A stretch of 64,000 nt of DNA, from the NCBI RefSeq assembly GCF_009805585.1, contig NZ_VHIN01000022.1, positions 310,001-374,000 on the forward strand. The letters run 5' to 3'. The position numbers and the translations under genes were made by a program. This stretch comes from Glutamicibacter sp. JC586. GTDB lineage: Bacteria; Actinomycetota; Actinomycetes; Actinomycetales; Micrococcaceae. The notes under the pieces are model-generated. The model made no database searches. It was not told the DNA's origin and saw nothing but the letters and a program-made list of their open reading frames with translations. This document shows, piece by piece, positions 43,423 through 51,442 of the stretch (position 1 is its first letter; each line of letters starts with the position of its first letter).

Positions 43423-44445
43423 CTAGCGCCAGCCGAGCTGTGGAGCCACATACTTAAGTACTGACTCGATGACATGTGCGTTGTATTCGACGCCCAACTG
43501 GTTGGGCACGGTCAGCAATAATGTGTCTGCAGCGGCGATGGCTTCATCTTCTGCTAGCTTTTTTGCCAGTTCGTCGGGTTCACCGGCGTAGGACTTGCCG
43601 AAAACTGCGCGCGTCTTTTCGTCGATGTTGCCGATCTGGTCTGAGCTGTAGCGGTCGCGGCCAAAGTACTGCCAGTCGCGCTCGTCGGTCAGGGCGAAGA
43701 TGCTGCGGCTGACTGAGACGCGTGGCTCGCGCTGGTGGCCGGCTTCCTTCCATGCATCACGGTAGAGCTGAATTTGTTCGGCTTGCTGAACGTGGAAAGG
43801 CTTGCCCGATTCGTCGTCTTTTAAGGTGGAGCTTTGCAAGTTCATGCCAAGTTTGGCAGCCCAGACCGCGGTGGCGTTGGAGCCCGAACCCCACCAAATG
43901 CGCTCGCGCAGACCTGGCGAATGCGGTTCGATACGCAGTAGCCCAGGTGGATTGGTGAACATTGGGCTGGGGCTAGGTTCGGCGAAGCCCTCACCGGTGA
44001 GCACTTCGAGCAGTCGTTCGGTGTGGCGGCGGCCCATGTCGGCGTCGGATTGGCCCGGCTCGGGTTCAAAACCGAAGTGGCGCCAGCCATCGACGACCTG
44101 TTCGGGTGAGCCACGGCTGATGCCCAACTGAAGGCGACGGTTAGAAATGAGATCTGCAGAACCCGCATCTTCGGCCATGTACAACGGGTTCTCGTAGCGC
44201 ATGTCGATGACACCGGTACCAATTTCGATGCGGTTGGTTTTAGCGCCAATGGCAGCCAACAATGGGAACGGTGAGGCGTACTGCTGGGCGAAGTGGTGGA
44301 CACGGAAGTACGCGCCGTCTGCCCCGAGTTCTTCGGCTGCCACTGCTAGGTCGATGGCCTGCAACAAGGCATCCGAGGCGTTGCGTGTTCCCGATTGCGG
44401 ATGGTCGGTCCAGTGGCCGAATGACAAGAATCCGATGTTCTTCAT
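43423..44445 (-). CDS. LLM class flavin-dependent oxidoreductase
   Basis: The 340-residue protein has the luciferase-like monooxygenase features: IGFLSFGHWTDHPQSGTRNA at the N-terminus, EELGADGAYFRVHHFAQQYASP, EIGTGVIDMRYENPLYMAEDAG and LQLGISRGSPEQVVDGW. It should use FMNH2 or F420H2 with a small organic substrate; the family is broad. It lies upstream of the Abi gene, and a second copy survives only as a fragment at 42158-42325. Confidence 0.88.
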   Translation of the reverse strand: MKNIGFLSFGHWTDHPQSGTRNASDALLQAIDLAVAAEELGADGAYFRVHHFAQQYASPFPLLAAIGAKTNRIEIGTGVIDMRYENPLYMAEDAGSADLISNRRLQLGISRGSPEQVVDGWRHFGFEPEPGQSDADMGRRHTERLLEVLTGEGFAEPSPSPMFTNPPGLLRIEPHSPGLRERIWWGSGSNATAVWAAKLGMNLQSSTLKDDESGKPFHVQQAEQIQLYRDAWKEAGHQREPRVSVSRSIFALTDERDWQYFGRDRYSSDQIGNIDEKTRAVFGKSYAGEPDELAKKLAEDEAIAAADTLLLTVPNQLGVEYNAHVIESVLKYVAPQLGWR

Positions 44446-44484
44446 GCTTGAAGCAACAAGCGGTATCGGTTGCTTATTCCGGTG

Positions 44485-44766
44485 TTAGTTCTGGGCGAGT
44501 TGGACCGCGCGAGTCGCGGTGTCTTGTTGGTTTAGCGCCAACCAAATTTCATCCAGCGAGAGATTCAGTACCCCTGCGACGGCGGCGATGGTGGAAAAAG
44601 CGGGAGTAGGCACTCGTCCGGTTTCAATTTTCCGCAGAGTCTCGGGGGAGAGGCCAGCTTCGAGAGCGATCTCAAGAATGGTGCGTTCACCGCGGGCACG
44701 TCGCAGGATCGATCCGAGGATCTTTCCTTGTTCAAGTTCGTTGGCAGTGAGCGGTAATCTGACCAT
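44485..44766 (-). CDS. XRE family helix-turn-helix regulator
   Basis: The 93-residue protein has an XRE helix-turn-helix, LGSILRRARGERTILEIALEAGLSPETLRKIETGRVPTPAFSTIAAVAGVL, and a short helical tail. It has no effector domain. It starts just upstream of the divergent methionine aminopeptidase gene. A perfect -10 hexamer, TATAAT at 44773-44778 on the minus strand, lies six bases before the ATG, so the transcript probably has no leader. The palindrome overlapping that hexamer is its likely binding site. Confidence 0.87.
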   Translation of the reverse strand: MVRLPLTANELEQGKILGSILRRARGERTILEIALEAGLSPETLRKIETGRVPTPAFSTIAAVAGVLNLSLDEIWLALNQQDTATRAVQLAQN

Positions 44767-44775
44767 AAGAAAATT

Positions 44776-44805
44776 ATAGTACCGGTACTATATGACCGGT
44801 ATAGT
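44776..44805. promoter_or_regulatory. perfect 16-bp palindrome overlapping two divergent leaderless promoters
   Basis: ATAGTACC-GGTACTAT at 44776-44791 is a perfect palindrome. A second inverted pair, ACTATA with TATAGT, overlaps it to 44805. The minus-strand TATAAT (44773-44778) ends six bases before the XRE ATG. The plus-strand TATAGT (44800-44805) ends seven bases before ATG 44813 of the aminopeptidase. Both spacings fit leaderless transcripts, common in actinobacteria. No -35 hexamer is clear. Confidence 0.65.
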
Positions 44806-44812
44806 TATTGGC

Positions 44813-45595
44813 ATGATTGAAATTCTTACGCCTGCAGAAGTGGACAAAGCCCGCGAAACCGGCCGATTGGTCGGCACTATTCTTGCAACGCTCAAAGAGC
44901 GAGTCCAAGTTGGTACCAACCTACTGGAAATTGATCAGTGGACCAAGGAAATGATCTTGGAAGCAGGTGCCGAATCCTGCTACGTGGACTACGCCCCGGC
45001 CTTCGGTAACGGTCCCTTTGCGCACTATATCTGCACCGGAGTTAATGACGCGGTACTGCACGGTCTGCCACGCGATTATGCATTGGTTGAGGGAGACCTG
45101 CTGAGCCTAGACTTGGCGGTTAAGCTCGGTGGCATCGCTGCCGACGCGGCGATTAGCTTTGTGGTGGGGGCTGAAGGAACCGACGAAGATCGCAAGCTCA
45201 TTGAGACCACCCAGCGTGCCCTGGCCGCAGGTATTGCCGCGGCTGGACCGGATGCCAAGATCGGCGACCTTTCCTACGCTATGGGTTCGGTGATCAAGGC
45301 TGCCGGATACAAGGTCAATATGGAATTTGGTGGGCATGGCATCGGCTCAACCATGCACCAAGATCCTCATGTATCCAATGATGGTCGCCCCGGACGCGGC
45401 TATAAGCTACGCCCAGGGCTATTACTGGCGCTGGAGCCATGGATTATGACCAACACGGATCGACTGATTGTAGATAAGGACGGGTGGACGCTGCGTAGCT
45501 CCACCGGCTGCCGAACCGCGCATACCGAACACACCATCGCCATCACCGAAACCGGGGCAGAAATTCTGACCCTGCCTCGCGACCTGTCGGCCTAA
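44813..45595 (+). CDS. map: type I methionine aminopeptidase
   Basis: The 260-residue metalloprotease removes the initiator methionine. Metal ligands are visible in order: the aspartates in LLSLDLAVKLGGIAADAAISF, the histidine in GGHGIGSTMHQDPHV, and the glutamates in LEPWI and the final TEHTIAIT segment. The histidine in HGLP is the substrate-binding residue. ATG 44813 is preferred to 44792 because it fits a leaderless start seven bases after TATAGT. Bacteria often have more than one Map; this one is linked with a regulator, so it may be an accessory copy. Confidence 0.9.
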   Translation: MIEILTPAEVDKARETGRLVGTILATLKERVQVGTNLLEIDQWTKEMILEAGAESCYVDYAPAFGNGPFAHYICTGVNDAVLHGLPRDYALVEGDLLSLDLAVKLGGIAADAAISFVVGAEGTDEDRKLIETTQRALAAGIAAAGPDAKIGDLSYAMGSVIKAAGYKVNMEFGGHGIGSTMHQDPHVSNDGRPGRGYKLRPGLLLALEPWIMTNTDRLIVDKDGWTLRSSTGCRTAHTEHTIAITETGAEILTLPRDLSA

Positions 45596-45617
45596 GCAGA
45601 GGCAAGGCGGCTGCCGG

Positions 45618-46316
45618 TTACCGATCTAGGACGCTGGCGACCCGGTGCAACACGCTGTGGCTGCCGGCGGGATCCGCCACCAGATTCGCGGGCAGTGCCC
45701 CGGCGAAGTGCCAGCCGCAGCTAACGGCCATCTGCCGCAAGTTCTCCAGATACCGGGCGTGCAGGGCCGAGGGCTGCGCCGGATAGCTGCCCAGCAATAG
45801 CGTCCCGTGATCAAAGCCGCGCGCAAGACAGGCCTCCAAGGTCAGCATGCTGTGGTTCAAGGTGCCCAGATCTGGTCGAGCCACCACCACGAGCTCCGCA
45901 CCGAGCGCTGCGGCGAGATCCGCAATGTTTTGCCCCTGCGCGGTCAGCTCCACAAGTAGCCCGCCGGCACCTTCGACGAGCACCACATCGTGGCTGTCCG
46001 CCATTTCGAGGATCCGCTGCACATGGCTGTCCAGACTCGGCAGGGCTAGCGCAGGATCCAATCCGGCGCACCGGGCCGCGTCCGCCGGTGCCATGGGTTC
46101 GGCTAAGCGCACACCTTCGGAAACCGTCAGCTTCTCGGGATGCCCCAGCCAGCGGGCCACGTCCAGCGCGTCGCCGGGTACCTGGCCCTGCACCCCGGTT
46201 TGGGCAGGCTTGTAGATGGCCACGCTTTGCCCGTGCTGCAATGCTCTGGCCGCCAGCACGGCTGTGGATACGGTCTTGCCAACTTCGGTATCGGTTCCTG
46301 TGATGACTTGGATCAT
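45618..46316 (-). CDS. bioD: dethiobiotin synthetase
   Basis: The 232-residue ATP-dependent enzyme has the P-loop TGTDTEVGKTVSTAVLAA at the N-terminus, the KPAQTGVQ segment (substrate lysine), VVLVEGAGGLLVEL, and VARPDLGTLNHSMLTLEA. It closes the ureido ring of dethiobiotin. It overlaps the end of the P450 gene by four bases and is the last gene of the bio operon. Confidence 0.94.
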   Translation of the reverse strand: MIQVITGTDTEVGKTVSTAVLAARALQHGQSVAIYKPAQTGVQGQVPGDALDVARWLGHPEKLTVSEGVRLAEPMAPADAARCAGLDPALALPSLDSHVQRILEMADSHDVVLVEGAGGLLVELTAQGQNIADLAAALGAELVVVARPDLGTLNHSMLTLEACLARGFDHGTLLLGSYPAQPSALHARYLENLRQMAVSCGWHFAGALPANLVADPAGSHSVLHRVASVLDR

Positions 46317-47494
46317 GGGTGCCTCAATTCATCCGGGTAGCGGCAGAACACCGCATCCGGGGCCTGGAAAGATAATGAGTAGCCGAATCGCACGGGCTTC
46401 GGATCGGCCGCAAGTGCCGGCAGAAGTTGCGCAGTTTCGGCGAGGATCAATTCAGCTTCCATCCGGGCTAACCCGGCGCCGAGACAACGGTGGATACCGT
46501 GTCCGAAGGCCAGCGAGGCATCAGCGGCGGTGCCCAGCTCTCCTCCGGACAGGCGCAAGACCAGTTCGTCCCCGGCCTGGAACTCCTGGTCACCGAGCCG
46601 GATGGCGCTAGTGGCAATCCGCCGCCAGGTCGGCACCGAGGAAGCCCGGGAAAGCACCTCGTCTACCAGCTGTCGCGCCGAATCCATGCCCGTGTCCGGG
46701 TGGGCCAAGGCGCTCCAGCGATGATCGCGAAGGCCTGCGTGCAATGCGGTGGAAATGAGCATCGAGGTGGTTTCCTGCCCGGCGATGCCCAGGAAATAGG
46801 CCAGGGAGCGCAATTGCCGCTCGCCAATCCCGGTCCGGCGCAGCTGAGCGCAGAGATTTTCGTCATCGCGTTGCACCGCCTCATGCACAGCACCGTCCAG
46901 CCAGGCATAGTATTGGGCTGCGCTGCGGGCCAATTCCAGCTGTCGTGGCTCTTCGGGCCAGCCCCAGAACAGCTCCAGAGAATCCTGGCTCCAGGCCTTC
47001 AAGCTGCTGCGCGGCGGCACCGGGAGTCCGATCATTCGAGCCATGATTTCCACCGGGATCACCGCAGCCAGCTCGGTGCCCAGATCCAGAACCTCGCCTC
47101 GGCGCAGTCGGGTATCCAAGCCGGCGCAGATTTCGCGCACCCGGGTCCGGATCTGCTCGCGCTGGGCGCGAACCTTGGCCGGGCTGAAGAATCCTGCGGT
47201 AGTCCGCCGCACCGACAGATGCTCCGGTCCCGAGGCGCTGGCCAGCACCTCGGGTAACGCGAATTTCACCCGACTTAAAATGCGTAGCGCCGCCGGGGCA
47301 AGGGGCACCGCGGTGGCCAGCGCATTGGCGGGGGAGAAGTGCTCGGGTCGGGCCAGGATGGCGCGCACCGTCGCAGGGTCCTCGATACTCCGGTAGCGCC
47401 GGTTGATGGCGGCCGGGTAGGCGGCCGGCAAGTCACCTGCCAGCGGGGCCTGGTCCAGGGCGCTCGCCGTAGCGGCATAGGGACAGTTCATCAA
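46313..47494 (-). CDS. cytochrome P450 inside the biotin operon
   Basis: The 393-residue soluble P450 has the heme-binding motif FGHGIHRCLGAGLARME, with the cysteine near residue 336, and the I-helix AGQETTSM near 238. The K-helix position reads VDEVLSRASSVPTWRR: where E-x-x-R is expected, E-V-L-S-R places Ser at the arginine position and Arg one residue later. It overlaps bioF and bioD by four bases each, so it is an integral member of the operon. In Bacillus, the P450 BioI cleaves acyl chains to make the pimeloyl precursor. The same role is an attractive inference, and no bioC or bioH is nearby. G+C is high (45 of 60 bases at 47401-47460). Confidence 0.85.
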   Translation of the reverse strand: MMNCPYAATASALDQAPLAGDLPAAYPAAINRRYRSIEDPATVRAILARPEHFSPANALATAVPLAPAALRILSRVKFALPEVLASASGPEHLSVRRTTAGFFSPAKVRAQREQIRTRVREICAGLDTRLRRGEVLDLGTELAAVIPVEIMARMIGLPVPPRSSLKAWSQDSLELFWGWPEEPRQLELARSAAQYYAWLDGAVHEAVQRDDENLCAQLRRTGIGERQLRSLAYFLGIAGQETTSMLISTALHAGLRDHRWSALAHPDTGMDSARQLVDEVLSRASSVPTWRRIATSAIRLGDQEFQAGDELVLRLSGGELGTAADASLAFGHGIHRCLGAGLARMEAELILAETAQLLPALAADPKPVRFGYSLSFQAPDAVFCRYPDELRHP

Positions 47495-48663
47495 TCCTCC
47501 TCGGCGATGGTTCGAGCCACCGTATGGATGGCAATTTCAAGTTCCGGTCCCTGGTGCTGGGCATGGGCGGTGAGCCTCAACCGGGAAATCGAGTCGGGCA
47601 CGCTGGGCGGGCGGAAGCAGGCCACAGCAATGCCCGCGGCCGCCAGCTTGGCCGTTGCCCTGAATGCCGCGGCGGAACTGGACATCCGCACCGAGTGGAC
47701 CGCTCCAGCCCCGGCGTCTACGCGGTCAGCCAGATGCGAATAACTGCGCAACTGCTCGAAAACCAGCAGCGCATTGGACTGCAGGGCAGCTAGCCGCTCC
47801 GGGGTGGCCAAGCGCAGTGCGGCCAGTGCCGCGACCGCGGCCACAGGGGACAGCCCCGTGTCGAAGATGAAGGTGCGCGACGCGTTGACCAAGTGCTCAC
47901 GCAGCGCCTGGGCACCAGGTCCGCCCAAGAGTACGGCACCGCCCTGGGAACCCAGCGCCTTGGACAAAGTGGCGGTGGACAGTACATGCGAAGCACCAGC
48001 CAGCCCGGCCGCGTGAACCGCCGAACCCTGTGGCGTGGCGGCCAGCGAATGGGCTTCGTCCACTAGCAGTAGGGCACCGTACTGCGCGCACAATGCTGCC
48101 AGCTCGGGCAACGCCGAGGCGTCCCCGAAGACCGAATAGACGGATTCGACCACCACCAGCACCCGCGGCTTGCCCTGCGGATCCTCACGGTTGGTTTGTA
48201 GCAGGCGGGTGACATCTGCGAGGTCGTTGTGCGCAGCGGTAGCCACCGCGGATGCCGAAAGCTTGGCGCCATCGATTAGGCTGGCGTGCGCATGCGCATC
48301 GAGGATGAACAGACTGCCCGGACCACCCAGGGCGCTGAGCGCCCCCAGATTGGCGGTGTAGCCGCTGGAGAAAACCAGCGCCGCTTGCCGGTGGGCGTAG
48401 TCGCATAGCCCGGCTTCTAGCTCCCGGTGCACAGCGGAAGTTCCACCGGCCACCCGGCTGGCACCGGCGCCCGCGCCGTGCTCCAGCGCGGCATCGGCCG
48501 CGGCTTGGCGTACCTGCCGGTGCGCGGACAAACCCAGGTAGTCGTTGGACGCCAGATCGAAGACCCGGCACTTGAGACTATCGTTGCGCTGCAGGCCGCG
48601 CCGTTCGCGCACTCGTGCTCGGGTGCCCAGCCAGGCCTCCCAGTGTTCAGCGGGCTCAGCCAT
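47491..48663 (-). CDS. bioF: 8-amino-7-oxononanoate synthase
   Basis: The 390-residue PLP enzyme of the alpha-oxoamine synthase family has DLASNDYLGLSAHRQVRQA, the VDEAHSLAATPQGS segment and the PLP-lysine motif TATLSKALGSQGGAVLLGG. It joins pimeloyl thioester with alanine. It overlaps both neighbours (P450 by four bases, bioA by eight), so the operon is translationally coupled. The related kbl at 8840 is distinguished by its tdh partner. Confidence 0.93.
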   Translation of the reverse strand: MAEPAEHWEAWLGTRARVRERRGLQRNDSLKCRVFDLASNDYLGLSAHRQVRQAAADAALEHGAGAGASRVAGGTSAVHRELEAGLCDYAHRQAALVFSSGYTANLGALSALGGPGSLFILDAHAHASLIDGAKLSASAVATAAHNDLADVTRLLQTNREDPQGKPRVLVVVESVYSVFGDASALPELAALCAQYGALLLVDEAHSLAATPQGSAVHAAGLAGASHVLSTATLSKALGSQGGAVLLGGPGAQALREHLVNASRTFIFDTGLSPVAAVAALAALRLATPERLAALQSNALLVFEQLRSYSHLADRVDAGAGAVHSVRMSSSAAAFRATAKLAAAGIAVACFRPPSVPDSISRLRLTAHAQHQGPELEIAIHTVARTIAEED

Positions 48664-50020
48664 GGATTTGTTCCAGCGCGCCGATCAGACTCCGGCCTAG
48701 GGCGGCGATGTCGCTGGGGGTGCTGGTGTACGGAGGCATCACATAGGCCAGGTTTCGGAAGGGCCGCACCCACAGTCCGCGGTCCACCGCGGCCTGGGTC
48801 AGTGCCGTTACGTTCACGGGCCCGTCGAGCTCGATGGCCCCAACCCCGCCGAGTACCCGCACATCCGTTATGCGGTCAAGCTGCGTGGCGGGAGCCAGTG
48901 CGGAGCGCAACCCGGATTCCAAGGCGGCAACCTGGGTGCGCCACGGTTCCTGGCCCGGGGAATCTGTTCCCGGAGCGCCGGTGAGCAGATCGAGTGAGGC
49001 GCAAGCCACTGCGCAGGCCAGTGGGTTGCCCATGAAGGTGGGACCATGCAGCAGTGCGGCCCCGGTGCCACCGCGGCCGGAGGCCAGGGCCGAGGTGATT
49101 CTGGTGGTGCAGAGCATCGCGGCCAGCGTGAGGTAGCCTCCGGTCAGGGCTTTTCCCACGCACATGATGTCCGGTTCGATCCCGGCATACTGCACCGCGA
49201 ACAGTTCCCCGGTGCGCCCGAAACCGGTGGCGATCTCGTCGGCGATCAGCACCAGGTCGTACTCATTAGCCAGCCCGCGCAGGATCCGCAGCGCCGCCGG
49301 GGCGTAGATGCGCATGCCTCCAGCTCCCTGCAGCACCGGCTCGCACACGATCCCGGCCAGTTGGGAAGCGTGCGCTGCAATAAGGCGGCGGGTTTCTTGC
49401 TCCCACTGCTGCATCGCAGATTCGCTCTGCTCCCAGCCACCTTGCTCGGTGCGGCGTGCCGCCGGCGGCTTGGGCAGGAATACCTGCGTGGTGGCCAGCG
49501 GAGCGAATGCTGCATGCATGCCATCCACTGGGTCGCAGATGCCCATGGTCGCGAAGGTATCCCCGTGGTAGCCGCCGCGCAACGCTGCGAAGCGGTGCCG
49601 TCCTGAGCGGCCTTTGGAATCCTGATATTGCAAGGCGAGCTTTAGTGCCACCTCAACGCTGATCGACCCGGAGTCGGCCAGAAACACATGGCGCAGCCCT
49701 TCGGGTGCTATAGCGACCAAGCGTTCGGCCAGTTCGATTGCCGGACGGTGGGTCAACCCGCCGAACATCACGTGGCTGAATCGCTCAAGCTGCCCGCGCG
49801 CGGCGGCATCCAGCACCGGATTGCGGTAGCCGTGCACCGCGGACCACCATGAGGACATGCCATCGAAGACCTCACGGCGTTCGCCCCGGGCATCTTCCAA
49901 GACCAGCCGGGTGCCGCGTGCTTCGGTGACCGCATAGCTGGCTCCGGCATCCAGCGGAGCATAGGGGTGCCAGAGCAGCCCGGCATCCCGGGCGAGCAAG
50001 TCCGGTTCGGTGGCGATCAT
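48656..50020 (-). CDS. bioA: adenosylmethionine-8-amino-7-oxononanoate aminotransferase
   Basis: The 454-residue class III aminotransferase has [69 protein letters not shown], and the PLP-lysine in [11 protein letters not shown], followed by [19 protein letters not shown]. These are typical of BioA. It makes 7,8-diaminononanoate using SAM as amino donor. It overlaps bioB by four bases and bioF by eight. Confidence 0.95.
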   Translation of the reverse strand: MIATEPDLLARDAGLLWHPYAPLDAGASYAVTEARGTRLVLEDARGERREVFDGMSSWWSAVHGYRNPVLDAAARGQLERFSHVMFGGLTHRPAIELAERLVAIAPEGLRHVFLADSGSISVEVALKLALQYQDSKGRSGRHRFAALRGGYHGDTFATMGICDPVDGMHAAFAPLATTQVFLPKPPAARRTEQGGWEQSESAMQQWEQETRRLIAAHASQLAGIVCEPVLQGAGGMRIYAPAALRILRGLANEYDLVLIADEIATGFGRTGELFAVQYAGIEPDIMCVGKALTGGYLTLAAMLCTTRITSALASGRGGTGAALLHGPTFMGNPLACAVACASLDLLTGAPGTDSPGQEPWRTQVAALESGLRSALAPATQLDRITDVRVLGGVGAIELDGPVNVTALTQAAVDRGLWVRPFRNLAYVMPPYTSTPSDIAALGRSLIGALEQIHG

Positions 50021-51249
50021 GCGTTCGGGATCTGCTGCGTCCCGGCACCGCGGCGGCGCAACACCGGCTCAGAGTCGGCAGGGCCGCAGCCCGAAGACCC
50101 GCTGCCGCAGGCAGGGGCTGCATTCGCAGAGCAGCAGGATCCGCTGCACCCGCTGACCTCGGCATTGCCCGCATCTTCCGGTTGGCGCGAAGCATGGGCC
50201 GCGGCCTCACCCAGCGCTTGGGCGAGGCCGGCGGGGTTCCGACCCTCTTGACCCAGCACCACAAAACCGGCATCGGCGATCATGGCCAGATCGGTTTTCG
50301 CGTCTTGTCCTTCGCTGGTCAGGTAGTCGCCGAGGAACAGCGAATTGGCAACTTCCAGGGCACTGGCCTGCAGGGAACGCAGATGCATTTCGCGTCCGCC
50401 GGCCATCCGGAGTTCCTTGTCTGGGCAGGCTAATCGCACTACGGCTAAGATCCGCAGACAGGCCAGCGGGGTTAAGTTCCACGTGCCTTCCAGAGGGGTG
50501 CCGTCAAAAGGCATCAGGAAGTTCACCGGGATGGAATCGGCATCCAAAGCGCGCAAGGCGAAAATTGCCTCAACCAGCTGCTCAGCGGTTTCGCCCAGTC
50601 CCACGATGAGCCCCGAGCAGGGGGAGAGGCCCGCAGACTTGGACTGCTCAACCGTGGCGACGCGCTGATCGAAGCTGTGGGTGCTGCAGATTTCCGGGTA
50701 AAGAGACTCGGCTGTATTCAGATTGTGGTTATAGGCATCGACGCCGGCGGTTTTGAGTCGCTGGGCCTGGCCCTCTTTCAGGATGCCCAGGCATGCGCAT
50801 ACCTCAACCTGAGGGTGCTCCTCCTTTAATGCCCCAATCATCGTTGCGACGCGGTCAACATCCCGGTCCGTTGGGCCTTTGCCCGAGGCAACCATGCACA
50901 CTCGTGAGGCACCGCCGGCGATACCCAAGCCGGCTTGGTGTACCGCCTCTTCGGGCTTGAGCCAGGTGTACTTCAGAATTTCGGCCTTGGAACCCAGCCG
51001 CTGCGAGCAATAGGTGCAATCTTCGGGGCACAATCCCGATTTCAGGTTCACCAGGTAATTGACTTTGACCGTATTGCCGAAGTGCTTGCGCCGCAGCATT
51101 CCGGCGGCGCTGACAAGCCTAGAGGTAGCGGAATCAGCAGTGGCCAGCAGCTCCAGCGCTTCTTCGGCGTTGAGCTCATGGCCCTGCTCGATTCTCGTGG
51201 CCAGTTCGGTGAAATCGATCGTGGTGGTGTGCCGCGGGGAGATGCTCAT
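50017..51249 (-). CDS. bioB: biotin synthase with a cysteine-rich C-terminal tail
   Basis: The 410-residue radical-SAM enzyme has the cluster motif CPEDCTYC near residue 78 and the segments [27 protein letters not shown] and [19 protein letters not shown]. It inserts sulfur into dethiobiotin. It is longer than the usual 320-350 residues: the last 45 residues or so form a tail, [18 protein letters not shown] then SGCG, with five cysteines. It is the first gene of the bio operon, and two inverted repeats with TGAAC...GTTCA lie upstream. Confidence 0.95.
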   Translation of the reverse strand: MSISPRHTTTIDFTELATRIEQGHELNAEEALELLATADSATSRLVSAAGMLRRKHFGNTVKVNYLVNLKSGLCPEDCTYCSQRLGSKAEILKYTWLKPEEAVHQAGLGIAGGASRVCMVASGKGPTDRDVDRVATMIGALKEEHPQVEVCACLGILKEGQAQRLKTAGVDAYNHNLNTAESLYPEICSTHSFDQRVATVEQSKSAGLSPCSGLIVGLGETAEQLVEAIFALRALDADSIPVNFLMPFDGTPLEGTWNLTPLACLRILAVVRLACPDKELRMAGGREMHLRSLQASALEVANSLFLGDYLTSEGQDAKTDLAMIADAGFVVLGQEGRNPAGLAQALGEAAAHASRQPEDAGNAEVSGCSGSCCSANAAPACGSGSSGCGPADSEPVLRRRGAGTQQIPNA

Positions 51250-51298
51250 GGGTTCCTTCGCCTTGTACCTTGGCCGCCTAAACTGAAGCGGTTTCGAC

Positions 51299-51313
51299 TT
51301 GAACGGTGTTCAA
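51299..51313. promoter_or_regulatory. candidate BioQ-type operator before bioB
   Basis: TTGAAC-GGT-GTTCAA is a perfect 15-base palindrome about 50 bases upstream of the bioB start. TGAAC-N3-GTTCA is close to the TGAAC-N3-GTTAC motif reported for the TetR-family biotin regulator BioQ of corynebacteria. A second copy of the same core sits at 51348-51360 in the centre of a large hairpin. Confidence 0.6.
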
Positions 51314-51330
51314 TACGACACTAATGTACA

Positions 51331-51377
51331 CGAAAAAGTCCCTGCATTGAACATTGTTCAATGCAGGGACTTTTTCG
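51331..51377. terminator. 47-bp perfect palindrome: des operon terminator with a BioQ-like core
   Basis: Arms of 22 bases (51331-51352 and 51356-51377) pair perfectly around ATT. The outer part, CGAAAAAGTCCCTGCA, gives a GC-rich stem closed by A and T runs, the layout of a bidirectional intrinsic terminator. The inner part TTGAAC-ATT-GTTCAA repeats the BioQ-like site at 51299. It lies about 65 bases after the desCD stop and about 80 bases before the bioB start. Confidence 0.8.
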
Positions 51378-51442
51378 GAGCTGACTGAAAATTATCTCGC
51401 CACACGATTACTGTGCGACGTGGTGCAATTTCTTGTTGAGTG

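Noticed and set aside
46490-47257. Open frame of 255 codons opposite the P450 gene
   Set aside because: Mirror frame of a verified P450 in a tight operon; no homology.
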